DNA from: Streptomyces sp. A012304
GTDB taxonomy: Bacteria > Actinomycetota > Actinomycetes > Streptomycetales > Streptomycetaceae
Assembly (NCBI RefSeq): GCF_026008495.1
Contig: NZ_BQUN01000013.1
Coordinates: 97,580 to 143,595 of the forward strand
Direction: 5' to 3'
Length of the DNA stretch: 46,016 nucleotides
A program made the translations under genes and the position numbers. Below the pieces are notes generated by a model. The model did not search any database. It saw nothing but the letters and a program-made list of their open reading frames with translations, and was not told the origin of the DNA. Below, one piece after another: positions 23,609-34,681 of the stretch. Each line of letters opens with the position of its first letter. Positions within the stretch are counted from its first letter, which is position 1.

Positions 23609-23631
23609 TTGTCGGTGGGGCGCCCTAGACT
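23609..23631 (+). promoter_or_regulatory. DNA-damage-type (RecA-NDp/PafBC) promoter of pcrA
   Basis: TTGTCGGTG, 8 bases, then TAGACT: a perfect match to the published actinobacterial consensus TTGTCRGTG-N8-TANNNT. TAGACT ends 9 bases before ATG 23641, giving a nearly leaderless mRNA. UvrD-type helicases are known members of this regulon in mycobacteria. Confidence 0.8.
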
Positions 23632-23640
23632 CGGAGAGCG

Positions 23641-26124
<2,484 letters not shown>

Positions 26125-26131
26125 CATGACA

Positions 26132-26160
26132 GGAGCCCCCGCTTCGACGGCGGGGGCTCC
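26132..26160. terminator. Bidirectional terminator between pcrA and the M23 peptidase
   Basis: A perfect 11-bp stem, GGAGCCCCCGC (26132-26142) with GCGGGGGCTCC (26150-26160), and a 7-base loop, between two converging genes. Confidence 0.9.
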
Positions 26161-26183
26161 CGGGGAAGTCGCGGAGGCGTGGC

Positions 26184-27800
26184 CTACGTCGGGTCGAGCC
26201 CGTGGCTGCGCAGCCACGACAGCGGGTCGATCGGCGAGCCGCCCGGCCGGACCTCGAAGTGCAGGTGCGGGCCGGTGGAGTTGCCGGAGTTCCCGGAGTA
26301 CGCGATGGGATCGCCGGCCTTCACCGTCGTACCGGAGGCGACGCGGTAGCTGGAGAGATGGCAGTACCAGGTCTCCGTGCCGTCCTTCGCCGTCACGATC
26401 ATCATGTTGCCGTAGGCGCTGTTCCACTGGGTGCGGACGGTGCCGTCGGTCGCGGCCATCACCGTGGTGCCGTAGGCGACGGGGAAGTCGATGCCGGTGT
26501 GCTGGGACATCCAGTTGATGCCGGACTGGCCGTAGTAGGCGCTGAGCCCGTGCTGGGCGACCGGCAGGGCGTACTTCGGGCGCAGCCGCTCCTTGCGGGC
26601 AGCCTCCGCCGCCGCCTTCTTCTTCTCGGCCTCCTGCTGCGCCTTGAGGTCGATGCGTTCCTGCGTACGGCTGGCCCGGTCGGCGAAGTCGTCGGCCTCG
26701 GCGGTGAGGGTCTTCAGCTGGGTGTCCAGCTTGTTGTTGGCGGCGGATGGTTTCACCGGCTGCGCGTCCGACGCCGTCGCCGCGCTCTCCTTCTCGTCGC
26801 CGCCGGTCAGGGAGCCGACGGAGGCGGCGGCGATCCCGGCCACGCTCATCACGCACGCGGACGGCACGGCCACGGTCAGCAGCGCGGAGCGCTTCGCGGG
26901 CGCACGGCGCCGGGAGCGGTTCGCGTTGCGGGCCGCCGCGCGCGAGGAGGGGGCGGGGGCCGGTGTGGCCTCCTCCTGGTCGTCGAGGAGGGGGGCCGCG
27001 GAGACGACGGGCAGCTCACCCGTGTCGGCCGGCTCGCCCTCGTGCGACGGGTGTTCGTCGTAGGCGGAGGGTTCGGCGCCGGACTCGTGGTGGGCGGCGT
27101 CCTCGTACGGGGTGTGCTCGTCGTACGAGGGCTGATCGCCGTACGCCGTGTGCTCGTCGTAGGCCGTGTGCTCGTCGTACGGCGCGTGCTCGAAGCCGGT
27201 GGTGGGCTGCTGGTCGAAGGGCGGCTCGGTGGGGTGCTCGCCGTGCTGCTCGTAGGCCTCGTGGCCGGGAGCGGTGGCGTCGCCGGCGGAGTTCCACTGG
27301 GTGGCGTCGTAGGCGCCGGTGTCGAAGGCCTGCGTGCCCCATTCCCACTGCTGGGTCCGGTCGGCCGCGCCGCCGGTCTGCTCGGGCTGGGACCAGGCGC
27401 TCGCGTCCCACTGGCCGCTCGCGTCGGGCGCCGTGGCCTGCTGCGGGATGGCGGCCAGCTGCTGGTGGTCCGTGGACCAGGCGGCCGTGTCGTACGCGCC
27501 CGTGTCGTAGGCGGCGTGGTGCTGGGCCGCGTACGGGTCGTAGTTCACGGTCTGGTGGCTGCCCGTGGACCACTGGGCGGCGTCGTACGAGCCGGTGGCG
27601 GTGCCGTCGCCCGGCAGGTCGCCGAAGAGGGGGTCGGCCGCGAAGTGCCCGGTCGTGTGGACGCCGGTGTCGTAGCCGTGGTGGGCGGTGAAGTCGCCGT
27701 AGGAGGCTTCCTGGGTGCCGTACGACGCGTAGTGCGGGGAGTCGGCGTCGGAAGCCGGAGCCGGGGTGGTCATACTCCCCGACGGGTGACGGTCGTTCAC
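26184..27800 (-). CDS. Membrane-anchored M23 (LytM) endopeptidase with long repetitive N-terminus
   Basis: A 538-residue protein. GTG 27800 (MNDRHPSG) is preferred; ATG 27773 is the alternative, and the frame extends to 27914 without support. Residues 1 to about 300 are cytoplasmic and disordered, rich in Tyr, Asp, His, Ala and Gln with YDEHTAY-type repeats. A basic patch (RSRRRAPAKRS) leads to a membrane span near residues 307-330. A short coiled coil follows ('DFADRASRTQERIDLKAQQE'). The catalytic domain has the zinc motif HTGID, 'GTTVMAATDGTV' and HLHFEV. It should cleave wall cross-links, with regulation possibly through the cytoplasmic tail. A promoter lies about 50 bp upstream. Confidence 0.9.
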   Translation of the reverse strand: MNDRHPSGSMTTPAPASDADSPHYASYGTQEASYGDFTAHHGYDTGVHTTGHFAADPLFGDLPGDGTATGSYDAAQWSTGSHQTVNYDPYAAQHHAAYDTGAYDTAAWSTDHQQLAAIPQQATAPDASGQWDASAWSQPEQTGGAADRTQQWEWGTQAFDTGAYDATQWNSAGDATAPGHEAYEQHGEHPTEPPFDQQPTTGFEHAPYDEHTAYDEHTAYGDQPSYDEHTPYEDAAHHESGAEPSAYDEHPSHEGEPADTGELPVVSAAPLLDDQEEATPAPAPSSRAAARNANRSRRRAPAKRSALLTVAVPSACVMSVAGIAAASVGSLTGGDEKESAATASDAQPVKPSAANNKLDTQLKTLTAEADDFADRASRTQERIDLKAQQEAEKKKAAAEAARKERLRPKYALPVAQHGLSAYYGQSGINWMSQHTGIDFPVAYGTTVMAATDGTVRTQWNSAYGNMMIVTAKDGTETWYCHLSSYRVASGTTVKAGDPIAYSGNSGNSTGPHLHFEVRPGGSPIDPLSWLRSHGLDPT

Positions 27801-27848
27801 CAACTTCTCTCTCGCCTCGACAACAGGGGCTGCCAGAGCAGTGCGGCG

Positions 27849-27878
27849 ACTGTACCCGGCGGTACGCGGGCACGACAA
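27849..27878 (-). promoter_or_regulatory. Promoter of the M23 peptidase gene
   Basis: TTGTCG (27878-27873), an 18-base spacer, then TACAGT (27854-27849), on the - strand; about 42 bases of leader. The longer damage consensus TTGTCRGTG is not met (TTGTCGTGC). Confidence 0.65.
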
Positions 27879-27899
27879 TCTTCCGTAGGTTTCGTGCCC
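27868..27899. promoter_or_regulatory. Inverted repeat over the M23 promoter -35
   Basis: Arms GGGCACGA (27868-27875) and TCGTGCCC (27892-27899), 8 bp perfect with a 16-base centre. The left arm overlaps the -35 hexamer, as an operator would. Candidate only. Confidence 0.4.
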
Positions 27900-28030
27900 G
27901 AGGGAAAGGGGCATTCGCTCCTGTTTCGGGGGAGGGCGGGCGTGAGTTTGGCCCTATGTTCGACGCTTGTTCGATTTGAGGGGTGGGCGTCGGTGGGTGG
28001 CCGGGGTCGTCCGGGGCGCTCCAGGGGGCG

Positions 28031-28912
28031 TCAGGCCACCGTCAGGTCGTCGGCGGATGCGGACTCCGCCGTCCAATCGGTGTCGAGGGCCTGGCGTATG
28101 CCTGTCGCGACGGCCGGGTGCACGGGCAGGGCGAGATGCCCGATGCCGCTCACCTGGACGTTCCGCGCGAGCAGGTCGGGGTGGTCGAGACGGGCGGTCT
28201 CCAGCGGGACCATGAGGTGATCGAGGTCACTCCAGAAGCTCACGAAGTGTGTGCGGCAGCCGGGCGCCGGGCGGGACAGCTCCTCCAGCACCTCCGAGCC
28301 GGGGCGCATCTGGCGCACGATGGGGTGCGCGTTCGCCAGGGGCACCACCCGGGTGCCGGAGTGCGGCGTCCCCAGCGTGACCAGGGTCCGCACGCGCGCG
28401 TCGCCGCCCAGGCACTGCACGTAATAACGGGCGATGAGGCCCCCGAGGCTGTGTCCGACGACATCGACCCGGCTGCTGCCCGTCCGCGTGCATATCTCCT
28501 CTATGTGCCGGCCGAGCAGCTCCGCCGCGATCCGGATGTCGCAGGTCAGCGGCGAGTAGTTGAGCGACTCCACCCGGTGCCTGCCGTGCTGGGCGAGGCT
28601 GCGGCGCAGGAGGACGAAGACGGAACGGTTGTCGATGAAGCCGTGCAGCAGGACCACTGGGGGCGGGCCCTGCGAGGGCAGCTGAACGGGTTCGGCCGGG
28701 CCGGTCGTGTCGTCCGGGGCGGGCAGCGCCGGCGGCGTCGGGCGGCGGCGCTCCTGGGCGATGCCGGAGGGGTAGAGGAGCAGGTGTCCCGCGAGGATCG
28801 CGATCTCCAGTGCCGTCGCCTTCAGCAGGGCCGCCGAGAGGCCCGCCAGCCTGCTCGGCAGCAGACGTCGGCACAACGGAAGAAAGGGCTCCACTGCCCG
28901 GGTGACCTGCAT
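28031..28912 (-). CDS. Alpha/beta-hydrolase lipase/esterase
   Basis: A 293-residue lipase. Start ATG 28912 with GGAGG 7 bases upstream; a longer frame upstream is not coding-like. The N-terminus has a basic head and a hydrophobic segment near residues 23-48 ('LAGLSAALLKATALEIAILA'), probably a membrane anchor. The oxyanion region is 'VVLLHGFIDNRS'. Catalytic residues are Ser155 in GHSLGG, Asp229 or Asp231 in 'FWSDLDHLMVP', and His259 in 'SGIGHLALP'. It resembles Streptomyces triacylglycerol lipases of the 'LipB-like' alpha/beta type. Substrate not determined. Same strand as the M23 gene but with a separate promoter between. Confidence 0.88.
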   Translation of the reverse strand: MQVTRAVEPFLPLCRRLLPSRLAGLSAALLKATALEIAILAGHLLLYPSGIAQERRRPTPPALPAPDDTTGPAEPVQLPSQGPPPVVLLHGFIDNRSVFVLLRRSLAQHGRHRVESLNYSPLTCDIRIAAELLGRHIEEICTRTGSSRVDVVGHSLGGLIARYYVQCLGGDARVRTLVTLGTPHSGTRVVPLANAHPIVRQMRPGSEVLEELSRPAPGCRTHFVSFWSDLDHLMVPLETARLDHPDLLARNVQVSGIGHLALPVHPAVATGIRQALDTDWTAESASADDLTVA

Positions 28913-29429
28913 GGCCGACCTCCTGTCGGCACCCGGAATGACGCCGCCGCCCCCGTGTGCCCTCGGCCGGAAGTCGCGGCCGAAGTGGTCACGACGTGCA
29001 CGAAGAGGCGCGTGGGGTGAGCGCGGCCCGAGTTCCCTGGCGTTCCTCCTTGACGCCGGTGGCCCGGCGAGGCTCCCCTGCCGGTGTGGCGACGAGGCTC
29101 CCCGCTGTCGTGCCGTACCTGCCCTGCGTGCCCATCGTGCCGGCGTCGATGCGCCGCACCGCCGTGGGGCGCGCCTGCGACGCGGCGGTGTGGCGACCTC
29201 GTTGCGGCTCCCGGTGCGGTTTTCTCCTCGAGTTCCCCGGTGGAGGAGGAGAAACCGCGTGTGGTGAACGTGTCCCACTGTGTGATTTCCCCCTCGGTCC
29301 GCACCATGAAACTGCCGGTTGCGGGATGCTGGCGATAACGTTCGTTCACTTCCCCCGGCCGGTGTGGTGGTACCTCTCGGTACGCAGGGAATCGGTACGG
29401 ATGGATGTAGTCGCTTCATGGAGGCAGTG
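28913..29429. other. Divergent intergenic region upstream of icmB
   Basis: About 517 bp with no convincing gene: the frames here have poor codon bias and no ribosome sites. It contains short direct repeats (GGCGAGGCTCCC twice near 29075-29100) and a near-perfect inverted repeat at 29216-29258 (GCGGTTTTCTCCTC with GAGGAGGAGAAACCGC). The last 120 bp before icmB are AT-richer (GATAACGTTCGTTCACTTCC) and likely hold its promoter. Confidence 0.5.
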
Positions 29430-29846
<417 letters not shown>

Positions 29847-29960
29847 CGCGTGGCCCGGGGCCGCGTAGCCCGGGACCGCGTGGCGCGGGCGGTCCGGGAT
29901 GACCGGCCTGGTGCCGCAGGCCGGTGGGTGGCTTCAGGCATCCGGGCTCTGCGGGGTAGT

Positions 29961-30140
29961 GGCTTGAACGCGGTCGGGTTCCGGGGCCGGTGGCCGCACG
30001 CGGCCGGGTCCTGCGGGCCGGCGGCCTGACTCGGCCCGGCTTCTGGAGGCCTGGTGGCTTCACGCGGCCGGGTCCTGCGGTCCGGCTTCACTCGGCCCGG
30101 GTTCCGTGGGCCCGGCGGCTTCACGCGGTCGGGCCCTGTG
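29961..30140. repeat. Six degenerate ~31-bp units overlapping a gene end
   Basis: Units start at 29961, 29992, 30023, 30056, 30084 and 30117, consensus near GGCTTCACGCGGCCGGGTCC. The last unit contains the stop codon (30121-30123) and the final codons of the DUF5691 gene. More diverged GCGTAGCCCGGG words extend left to 29850. Confidence 0.85.
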
Positions 30141-31743
30141 CCAGTTCCGCATTCATCACCGCCCGCAGCCGCAACGTCGTGCCCAGGCGCTGGAACGCCT
30201 CCGCCCAGTAGCCTCCGGCGCCGGGCGACGCGTCCTCCGGTTCGTCCGGCACCGCCAGCAGACCGTCGAGGCGGTCCGCCTCCGCGGGGTCCAGGCAGCG
30301 CTCTGCCAGGCCCATCACCCCGCTGAAGCTCCAGGGGTAACTCCCGGCGTCCCGCGCGATGTTGAGCGCGTCGACCACGGCCCGGCCGAGCGGCGGCGCC
30401 CACGGCACCGCGCACACCCCGAGCAGCTGGAACGCCTCCGACAGGCCGTGCGCCGCGATGAACCCGGCCACCCACTCGGCCCGTTCACCCGTCGGCAGCG
30501 TCCCGAGCAGCTTCGCGCGCTCGGCCAGGGAGACCGCGCCCGGACCGCCCGCCTCGGGCGCCGACGGCACCCCGAGCAGCGCCCGCGACCAGTCGGCGTC
30601 CCGCTGGCGCACGGCGGCCCGGCACCACGCGGCGTGCAGCTCGCCCAGCCAGTCGTCGGCCACCGGCAACGCCACGATCTGCTCCGGCGTACGACCGCCC
30701 AGGCGCGCCGGCCAGGCGGCGAGCGGGGCCGCCTCCACCAGCTGGCCGAACCACCACGACCGTTCGCCCCGGCCGGACGGCGCCTTGGGGACCACACCGT
30801 CGCGCTCCATGTCCGCGTCGCACTCGTGCGGTGCCTCCACGACGATCGTCGGTGTGTCCCGGGTGTGGTCGACGGCGACACAGGCGGCGGCCCGGACCGC
30901 CATCCGCGCGGCGAGCGCCGAGCCGGGCAGCGCCGACAAAAGCTCCGCGGCCGTGGCTCGGACGTTGCGGCTGCGGTCGGCCAGGGCCTGCTCCAGGAAC
31001 GGTTCGTCCCGAGGGCCGAGGCCGGTGCGCAGCGAGTCGAGGAACATCAGCCGGTCCTCGGCGCGCTCCGTCGGCCAGGTCGAGGCGAGCAGCGCGCGGG
31101 CGGCGTCGGCGTCGCGGGCGCGTACAGCCGCCAGCAGGGCGACCCGCTCGGCGAACAGGCCCTCCTGCCACAGCCTCTCCACCCGGTCCGGCTCCTCGGG
31201 GCCCGGCAGGGACGCCCCTCTGCCCGGAGTGGCGCGCAGGGCGAACCGCCAGTCCGGGTTGAGCCGGGCCAGCCACAGGGCGCGCGGGCCCGCGAACTCC
31301 AGCGCCGCCGGACGCAGGTCCGTCCGTCCCCGTGCCGCGTCGAGCAGCGCGGGGAGGGCCGCAGCGGGTGCGGCGAATCGGCGGGCGTTCGCCGCCGCCA
31401 GCCACTGGGGCAGCAGCTCCATCAGATCCGGTGCCGTGCCTCTGCGGCCGCCCGAGCCCGCGCCGGGGCGGTCGGCCAGCAGCAAGGCGAGCCTGCGGGC
31501 GGCGGCGGCGGGCAGCGGCGCCCGCGGGTCCTCCGGCGCCGGTTCCGGCCGGGGCGCGGCCCGGCCGGGACGCAGCCCGGCCCGACGCCGTACGGTCTCG
31601 GCGGCCGCCGCGTCCAGCAGGGCTGTCGGGGCGCTCCGGCCGGGGGTGATGCCCGGGGGCGTACGCCGGTCCGTGCCGAGGAGGGCGGCGGTGACCAGGT
31701 CCTCCCAGGCGGGCGGCGGGGCGGCGGCCGGGGTGCCGTTCAT
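30121..31743 (-). CDS. DUF5691 family protein of the MoxR/vWA module
   Basis: A 540-residue protein, start ATG 31743 with GGAAGGGAA upstream. N-terminal block 'WEDLVTAALLGTDRRTPPG' is the mark of this family. It is Ala/Leu/Arg-rich and predicted alpha-solenoid: repeated 'ADRSRNVRATAAELLSALPG' is like a HEAT repeat. No enzyme motif is visible. It lies downstream of the SWIM gene on the same strand (145-bp gap, Gly-rich DNA) and opposite the MoxR-DUF5682-vWA operon, so it belongs to one five-gene module. A role as a scaffold or substrate adaptor of the ATPase is inference. Its 3' end sits in a repeat array. Confidence 0.8.
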   Translation of the reverse strand: MNGTPAAAPPPAWEDLVTAALLGTDRRTPPGITPGRSAPTALLDAAAAETVRRRAGLRPGRAAPRPEPAPEDPRAPLPAAAARRLALLLADRPGAGSGGRRGTAPDLMELLPQWLAAANARRFAAPAAALPALLDAARGRTDLRPAALEFAGPRALWLARLNPDWRFALRATPGRGASLPGPEEPDRVERLWQEGLFAERVALLAAVRARDADAARALLASTWPTERAEDRLMFLDSLRTGLGPRDEPFLEQALADRSRNVRATAAELLSALPGSALAARMAVRAAACVAVDHTRDTPTIVVEAPHECDADMERDGVVPKAPSGRGERSWWFGQLVEAAPLAAWPARLGGRTPEQIVALPVADDWLGELHAAWCRAAVRQRDADWSRALLGVPSAPEAGGPGAVSLAERAKLLGTLPTGERAEWVAGFIAAHGLSEAFQLLGVCAVPWAPPLGRAVVDALNIARDAGSYPWSFSGVMGLAERCLDPAEADRLDGLLAVPDEPEDASPGAGGYWAEAFQRLGTTLRLRAVMNAELAQGPTA

Positions 31744-31888
31744 GAGGTTCCCTTCCGTCCCATGGGGTGATCCTTTGTGGTCGGATGGTTTGGGGTGGGC
31801 GTGCCGGGGTCCACCGGCGGGTGCGAGCGGGGGCTCGGGGGCGGGCGCCGGTGCGCGTGCGGGCGTGGCGTGGTCGGGGTGCGGCCGG

Positions 31889-33250
31889 TCAGCACAGCCG
31901 TACCGCCTCTCCGGGGCCGGTCGGCCAGGCCGTCAGCGGGGTGAAGCCGCGGTGGCCGCACTCGCCGAAGACCTTCACGGGAGCGCCCCCCGAGAGGGCG
32001 ACCAGGCGCCACAGACCGGGCCGGGCGGTCGCGGCCGGGGCGAGGGGCAGCGCCGTGTTCCCTGCCGCGTCCGCCAGTTGCCAGGCGGTGCCGTCGGGGG
32101 TCGGTATGACGTCGTCCAGGGTGACCGGCACGGAGTCCAGCCAGGGGTCGTCGCGCAGGGCCTCGCCGTAGCGGGCGGCGGCCTCGGTCGTCGTCACCCC
32201 CGGGGGGCGCACGCCGGTCGGGGCGGGCGGGGCGAACTGCTCACCCAGGGCGGCCCGCCGCTGCCCGGCGCCCGGGTAGGCGGCGACCTCCGCGTCCAGG
32301 GCCAGACCGACCGGCAGCGTGAGGTCGGGTGCGCGGCCGGCGGCGCCGTAGGAGAGGACGAGGGCCGTGCGGCGGGAGTGGGCGCCGTGGAGCCAGATGC
32401 GGCGGGTCGTCAACTTCGCGTCCGCCGTGTCGTATTGGGCGAGGACCAGCCAGTCGTCGCGCAAGGGCGGGCCGGAGGGGGACGCGGGCAGGCCGACGCG
32501 GGTGCGGACCGTCGCCGCGAGGGCCTCCGGCAACTGCTCGCGACGCAGCCAGCCCTGGTCGAGGAGGTGCAGCAGGGCGCACTCCTCCAGCAGCCGCACC
32601 GGCCAGCCGGGGCCGGACGACGGGATCGCCCCCAACTCCCGCACGCGCGACGCCAGTCCGGGAGCCTGGGCGTCGACCATGCGGGCCGCCGTCTCCTCCC
32701 ACATGCCGTAGCCCGCCTGCTCGGCCGCGGCCAGGCCGGAGCGCAGGAGGTCGGCGAGGCGTTGCTCCAGCTCCGTCGCCCCCGCCGTGACACGCTCGGC
32801 CCGGCGCTCCGCTCTCCGGCGCGCGCCCTCCTGATCAGCGGAACCCGCACCCGAGCCGGAACCCTGAAGGTCCGTCGCCCGTTCTCCCCGCGCACGTCCG
32901 CGCCGGTCCGCGATCCACTGCTCGGCCCAGTCCGGTGCCTCTCCCGCGGGCACCGCGCCCTCCCCGCCCGACCAGAGCAGCAGCAGCCCGAGCGCGTGCT
33001 TACACGGGAATTTGCGGCTCGGACAACTGCACTTGTACGCCGGCCCCGACGCGTCCGCGACGTCGACGACCGTCTGATACGGCCTGCTGCCGCTGCCCTT
33101 GCACAGTCCCCACACCGCCCCCTCGTCCGAACTCCCCGTCCCCGACCACGGACCGGCCGCGCCGAGCCTGCTGCCCGCCTTGCGCGACACGGCGTCGGGC
33201 GCCAGTGCCAACACCTGGTCCGTGGTCCAGCGCACCCCCTGCTGAGTCAT
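31889..33250 (-). CDS. SWIM zinc-finger protein of the MoxR/vWA module
   Basis: A 453-residue protein, start ATG 33250 (MTQQGVRWTT); the frame runs on far upstream only as a shadow of the MoxR gene. The SWIM zinc motif is CxCx6CxH: Cys74, Cys76, Cys83, His85. An Arg/Glu/Gly-rich linker (130-170) precedes helical and beta segments typical of SWIM family proteins paired with DUF5691. SWIM domains bind DNA or protein. The promoter directly abuts: TACCTT ends 7 bases before ATG, so the mRNA is leaderless. E. coli yehQ is, from memory, a SWIM protein beside a MoxR ATPase and a vWA protein, which supports an ancient partnership. Confidence 0.88.
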   Translation of the reverse strand: MTQQGVRWTTDQVLALAPDAVSRKAGSRLGAAGPWSGTGSSDEGAVWGLCKGSGSRPYQTVVDVADASGPAYKCSCPSRKFPCKHALGLLLLWSGGEGAVPAGEAPDWAEQWIADRRGRARGERATDLQGSGSGAGSADQEGARRRAERRAERVTAGATELEQRLADLLRSGLAAAEQAGYGMWEETAARMVDAQAPGLASRVRELGAIPSSGPGWPVRLLEECALLHLLDQGWLRREQLPEALAATVRTRVGLPASPSGPPLRDDWLVLAQYDTADAKLTTRRIWLHGAHSRRTALVLSYGAAGRAPDLTLPVGLALDAEVAAYPGAGQRRAALGEQFAPPAPTGVRPPGVTTTEAAARYGEALRDDPWLDSVPVTLDDVIPTPDGTAWQLADAAGNTALPLAPAATARPGLWRLVALSGGAPVKVFGECGHRGFTPLTAWPTGPGEAVRLC

Positions 33251-33257
33251 GTCGTCG

Positions 33258-33280
33258 AAGGTAGATCCACCCACTGACAA
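33258..33280 (-). promoter_or_regulatory. DNA-damage-type promoter of the SWIM-DUF5691 operon
   Basis: On the - strand: TTGTCAGTG (33280-33272), 8 bases, TACCTT (33263-33258). A perfect match to TTGTCRGTG-N8-TANNNT. ATG follows after 7 bases, so the transcript is predicted leaderless. Confidence 0.78.
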
Positions 33281-33329
33281 TCGGCCCCGCGAACCCGCCC
33301 GCCAGCACGTTTTCGCAGGTCGGAACGGA

Positions 33330-33352
33330 TTGTCAGTGCCGTGGTGCACGGT
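33330..33352 (+). promoter_or_regulatory. DNA-damage-type promoter of the MoxR-DUF5682-vWA operon
   Basis: TTGTCAGTG (33330-33338), 8 bases, CACGGT (33347-33352). It matches the same consensus with one -10 mismatch (C for T). With the opposite promoter it forms an 11-bp perfect inverted repeat, CACTGACAATC...GATTGTCAGTG. Predicted start is near 33359, 48 bases before ATG 33407. Confidence 0.65.
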
Positions 33353-33406
33353 GGACACCAGATCCGAACCGGATCCGAAACCGGCCGAGCTGGAGGGGGC
33401 CTCAGC

Positions 33407-34537
33407 ATGTCCGTGTCCGCCGACCCGACATTCGCGGAACCGAGCGAGCAGCAGCCGAGCGAGGCGCTGCGGCCGCACGCCGAGGACGCCTTCGCCCATG
33501 AACTCACCGCGCTGGCCGCGCAGGACGACCGCCCGCGCCCGGTCCGCTGGAAGCTGTCGCCGTGGGCGGTCGCGACCTACCTGCTCGGCGGCACGCTGCC
33601 CGACGGCACGGTGATCACACCGAAGTACGTGGGCCCGCGCCGCCTTGTCGAGGTCGCCGTCACCACCCTCGCCACCGACCGCGCCCTGCTGCTGCTCGGC
33701 GTGCCCGGCACCGCCAAGACCTGGGTCTCCGAGCACCTGGCCGCGGCCGTCAACGGCGACTCCACCCTGCTGGTGCAGGGCACGGCCGGCACCCCGGAGG
33801 AGGCGATCCGCTACGGCTGGAACTACGCGCAGCTGCTGGCGCACGGCCCGAGCCGCCACGCGCTGGTGCCCAGCCCGGTCATGCGGGCCATGGCGGAGGG
33901 GATGACGGCGCGCGTCGAGGAACTGACCCGTATCCCGGCGGACGTGCAGGACTCGCTCATCACCATCCTGTCGGAGAAGACGCTGCCGATACCGGAGCTG
34001 GGGCAGGAGGTGCAGGCCGTCCGGGGGTTCAACCTGATCGCCACCGCCAACGACCGCGACCGCGGGGTCAACGACCTCTCCAGCGCCCTGCGTCGCCGTT
34101 TCAACACGGTGGTGCTGCCGCTGCCGGAGAGCGTCGAGGCCGAGGTGGACATCGTCGCGCGGCGCGTCGACCAGATCGGCCGCTCCCTCGACCTGCCCGC
34201 CGGACCCGACGGCATCGACGAGATCCGCCGCGTCGTGACCGTCTTCCGGGAACTGCGCGACGGGATCACCTCCGACGGCCGGACGAAGGTGAAGTCGCCC
34301 AGCGGCACCTTGTCGACGGCGGAGGCGATCTCCGTCGTGACCAACGGTCTCGCTCTCGCGGCGCACTTCGGCGACGGCGTGCTGCGGCCCGGAGACGTCG
34401 CCGCCGGCATCCTCGGCGCCGTCGTCCGCGACCCGGCCGCCGACCGGGTCGTGTGGCAGGAGTACCTCGAGGCGGTGGTCCGCGAGCGGGACGGCTGGAC
34501 GGACTTCTACCGGGCCTGCCGGGAGGTGAGCGCGTGA
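33407..34537 (+). CDS. MoxR-family AAA+ ATPase (YehL-like)
   Basis: A 376-residue AAA+ ATPase. Start ATG 33407 after GGAGGGGG. Walker A is GVPGTAKT (98-105). The MoxR-type insert region reads 'VPSPVMRAMAEGMTARVEEL', and 'IPADVQDSLITILSEKTLPI' is the Walker B segment. Sensor 1 is 'NLIATANDRDRGVN', and the arginine finger lies in 'LSSALRRRFNTVVLPLP'. MoxR ATPases act as chaperones that load or remodel partner complexes, usually with a vWA protein encoded nearby, as here. The 'AND RDRGVNDLSSALRRRF' style matches the YehL subgroup. First gene of the three-gene + strand operon; the damage promoter lies upstream. Confidence 0.92.
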   Translation: MSVSADPTFAEPSEQQPSEALRPHAEDAFAHELTALAAQDDRPRPVRWKLSPWAVATYLLGGTLPDGTVITPKYVGPRRLVEVAVTTLATDRALLLLGVPGTAKTWVSEHLAAAVNGDSTLLVQGTAGTPEEAIRYGWNYAQLLAHGPSRHALVPSPVMRAMAEGMTARVEELTRIPADVQDSLITILSEKTLPIPELGQEVQAVRGFNLIATANDRDRGVNDLSSALRRRFNTVVLPLPESVEAEVDIVARRVDQIGRSLDLPAGPDGIDEIRRVVTVFRELRDGITSDGRTKVKSPSGTLSTAEAISVVTNGLALAAHFGDGVLRPGDVAAGILGAVVRDPAADRVVWQEYLEAVVRERDGWTDFYRACREVSA

Positions 34538-34681
34538 GGGGCGCGGACGTGGGGCCGGGGCGGTCGTTCGGACCTGAGCGGGACGGACGTGACCCGGACG
34601 GGACGGGGGACGGTGGTGCGCGGGGACGGCAAGGGGCGAAGGGCAGGGCTCGGTGGGGGAGCGCAGGCCAGGGAGGACGGG

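Noticed and set aside
27873..27899. M23 promoter as a fourth DNA-damage promoter
   Set aside because: It has TTGTCG at -35, but continues TGC instead of GTG and uses an 18-base spacer, so it fits an ordinary housekeeping promoter.
30359..33277. A 972-codon + strand frame opposite the DUF5691 and SWIM genes
   Set aside because: Ser/Arg/Ala-rich, no domain, no ribosome site. It is the mirror of two well-supported genes.
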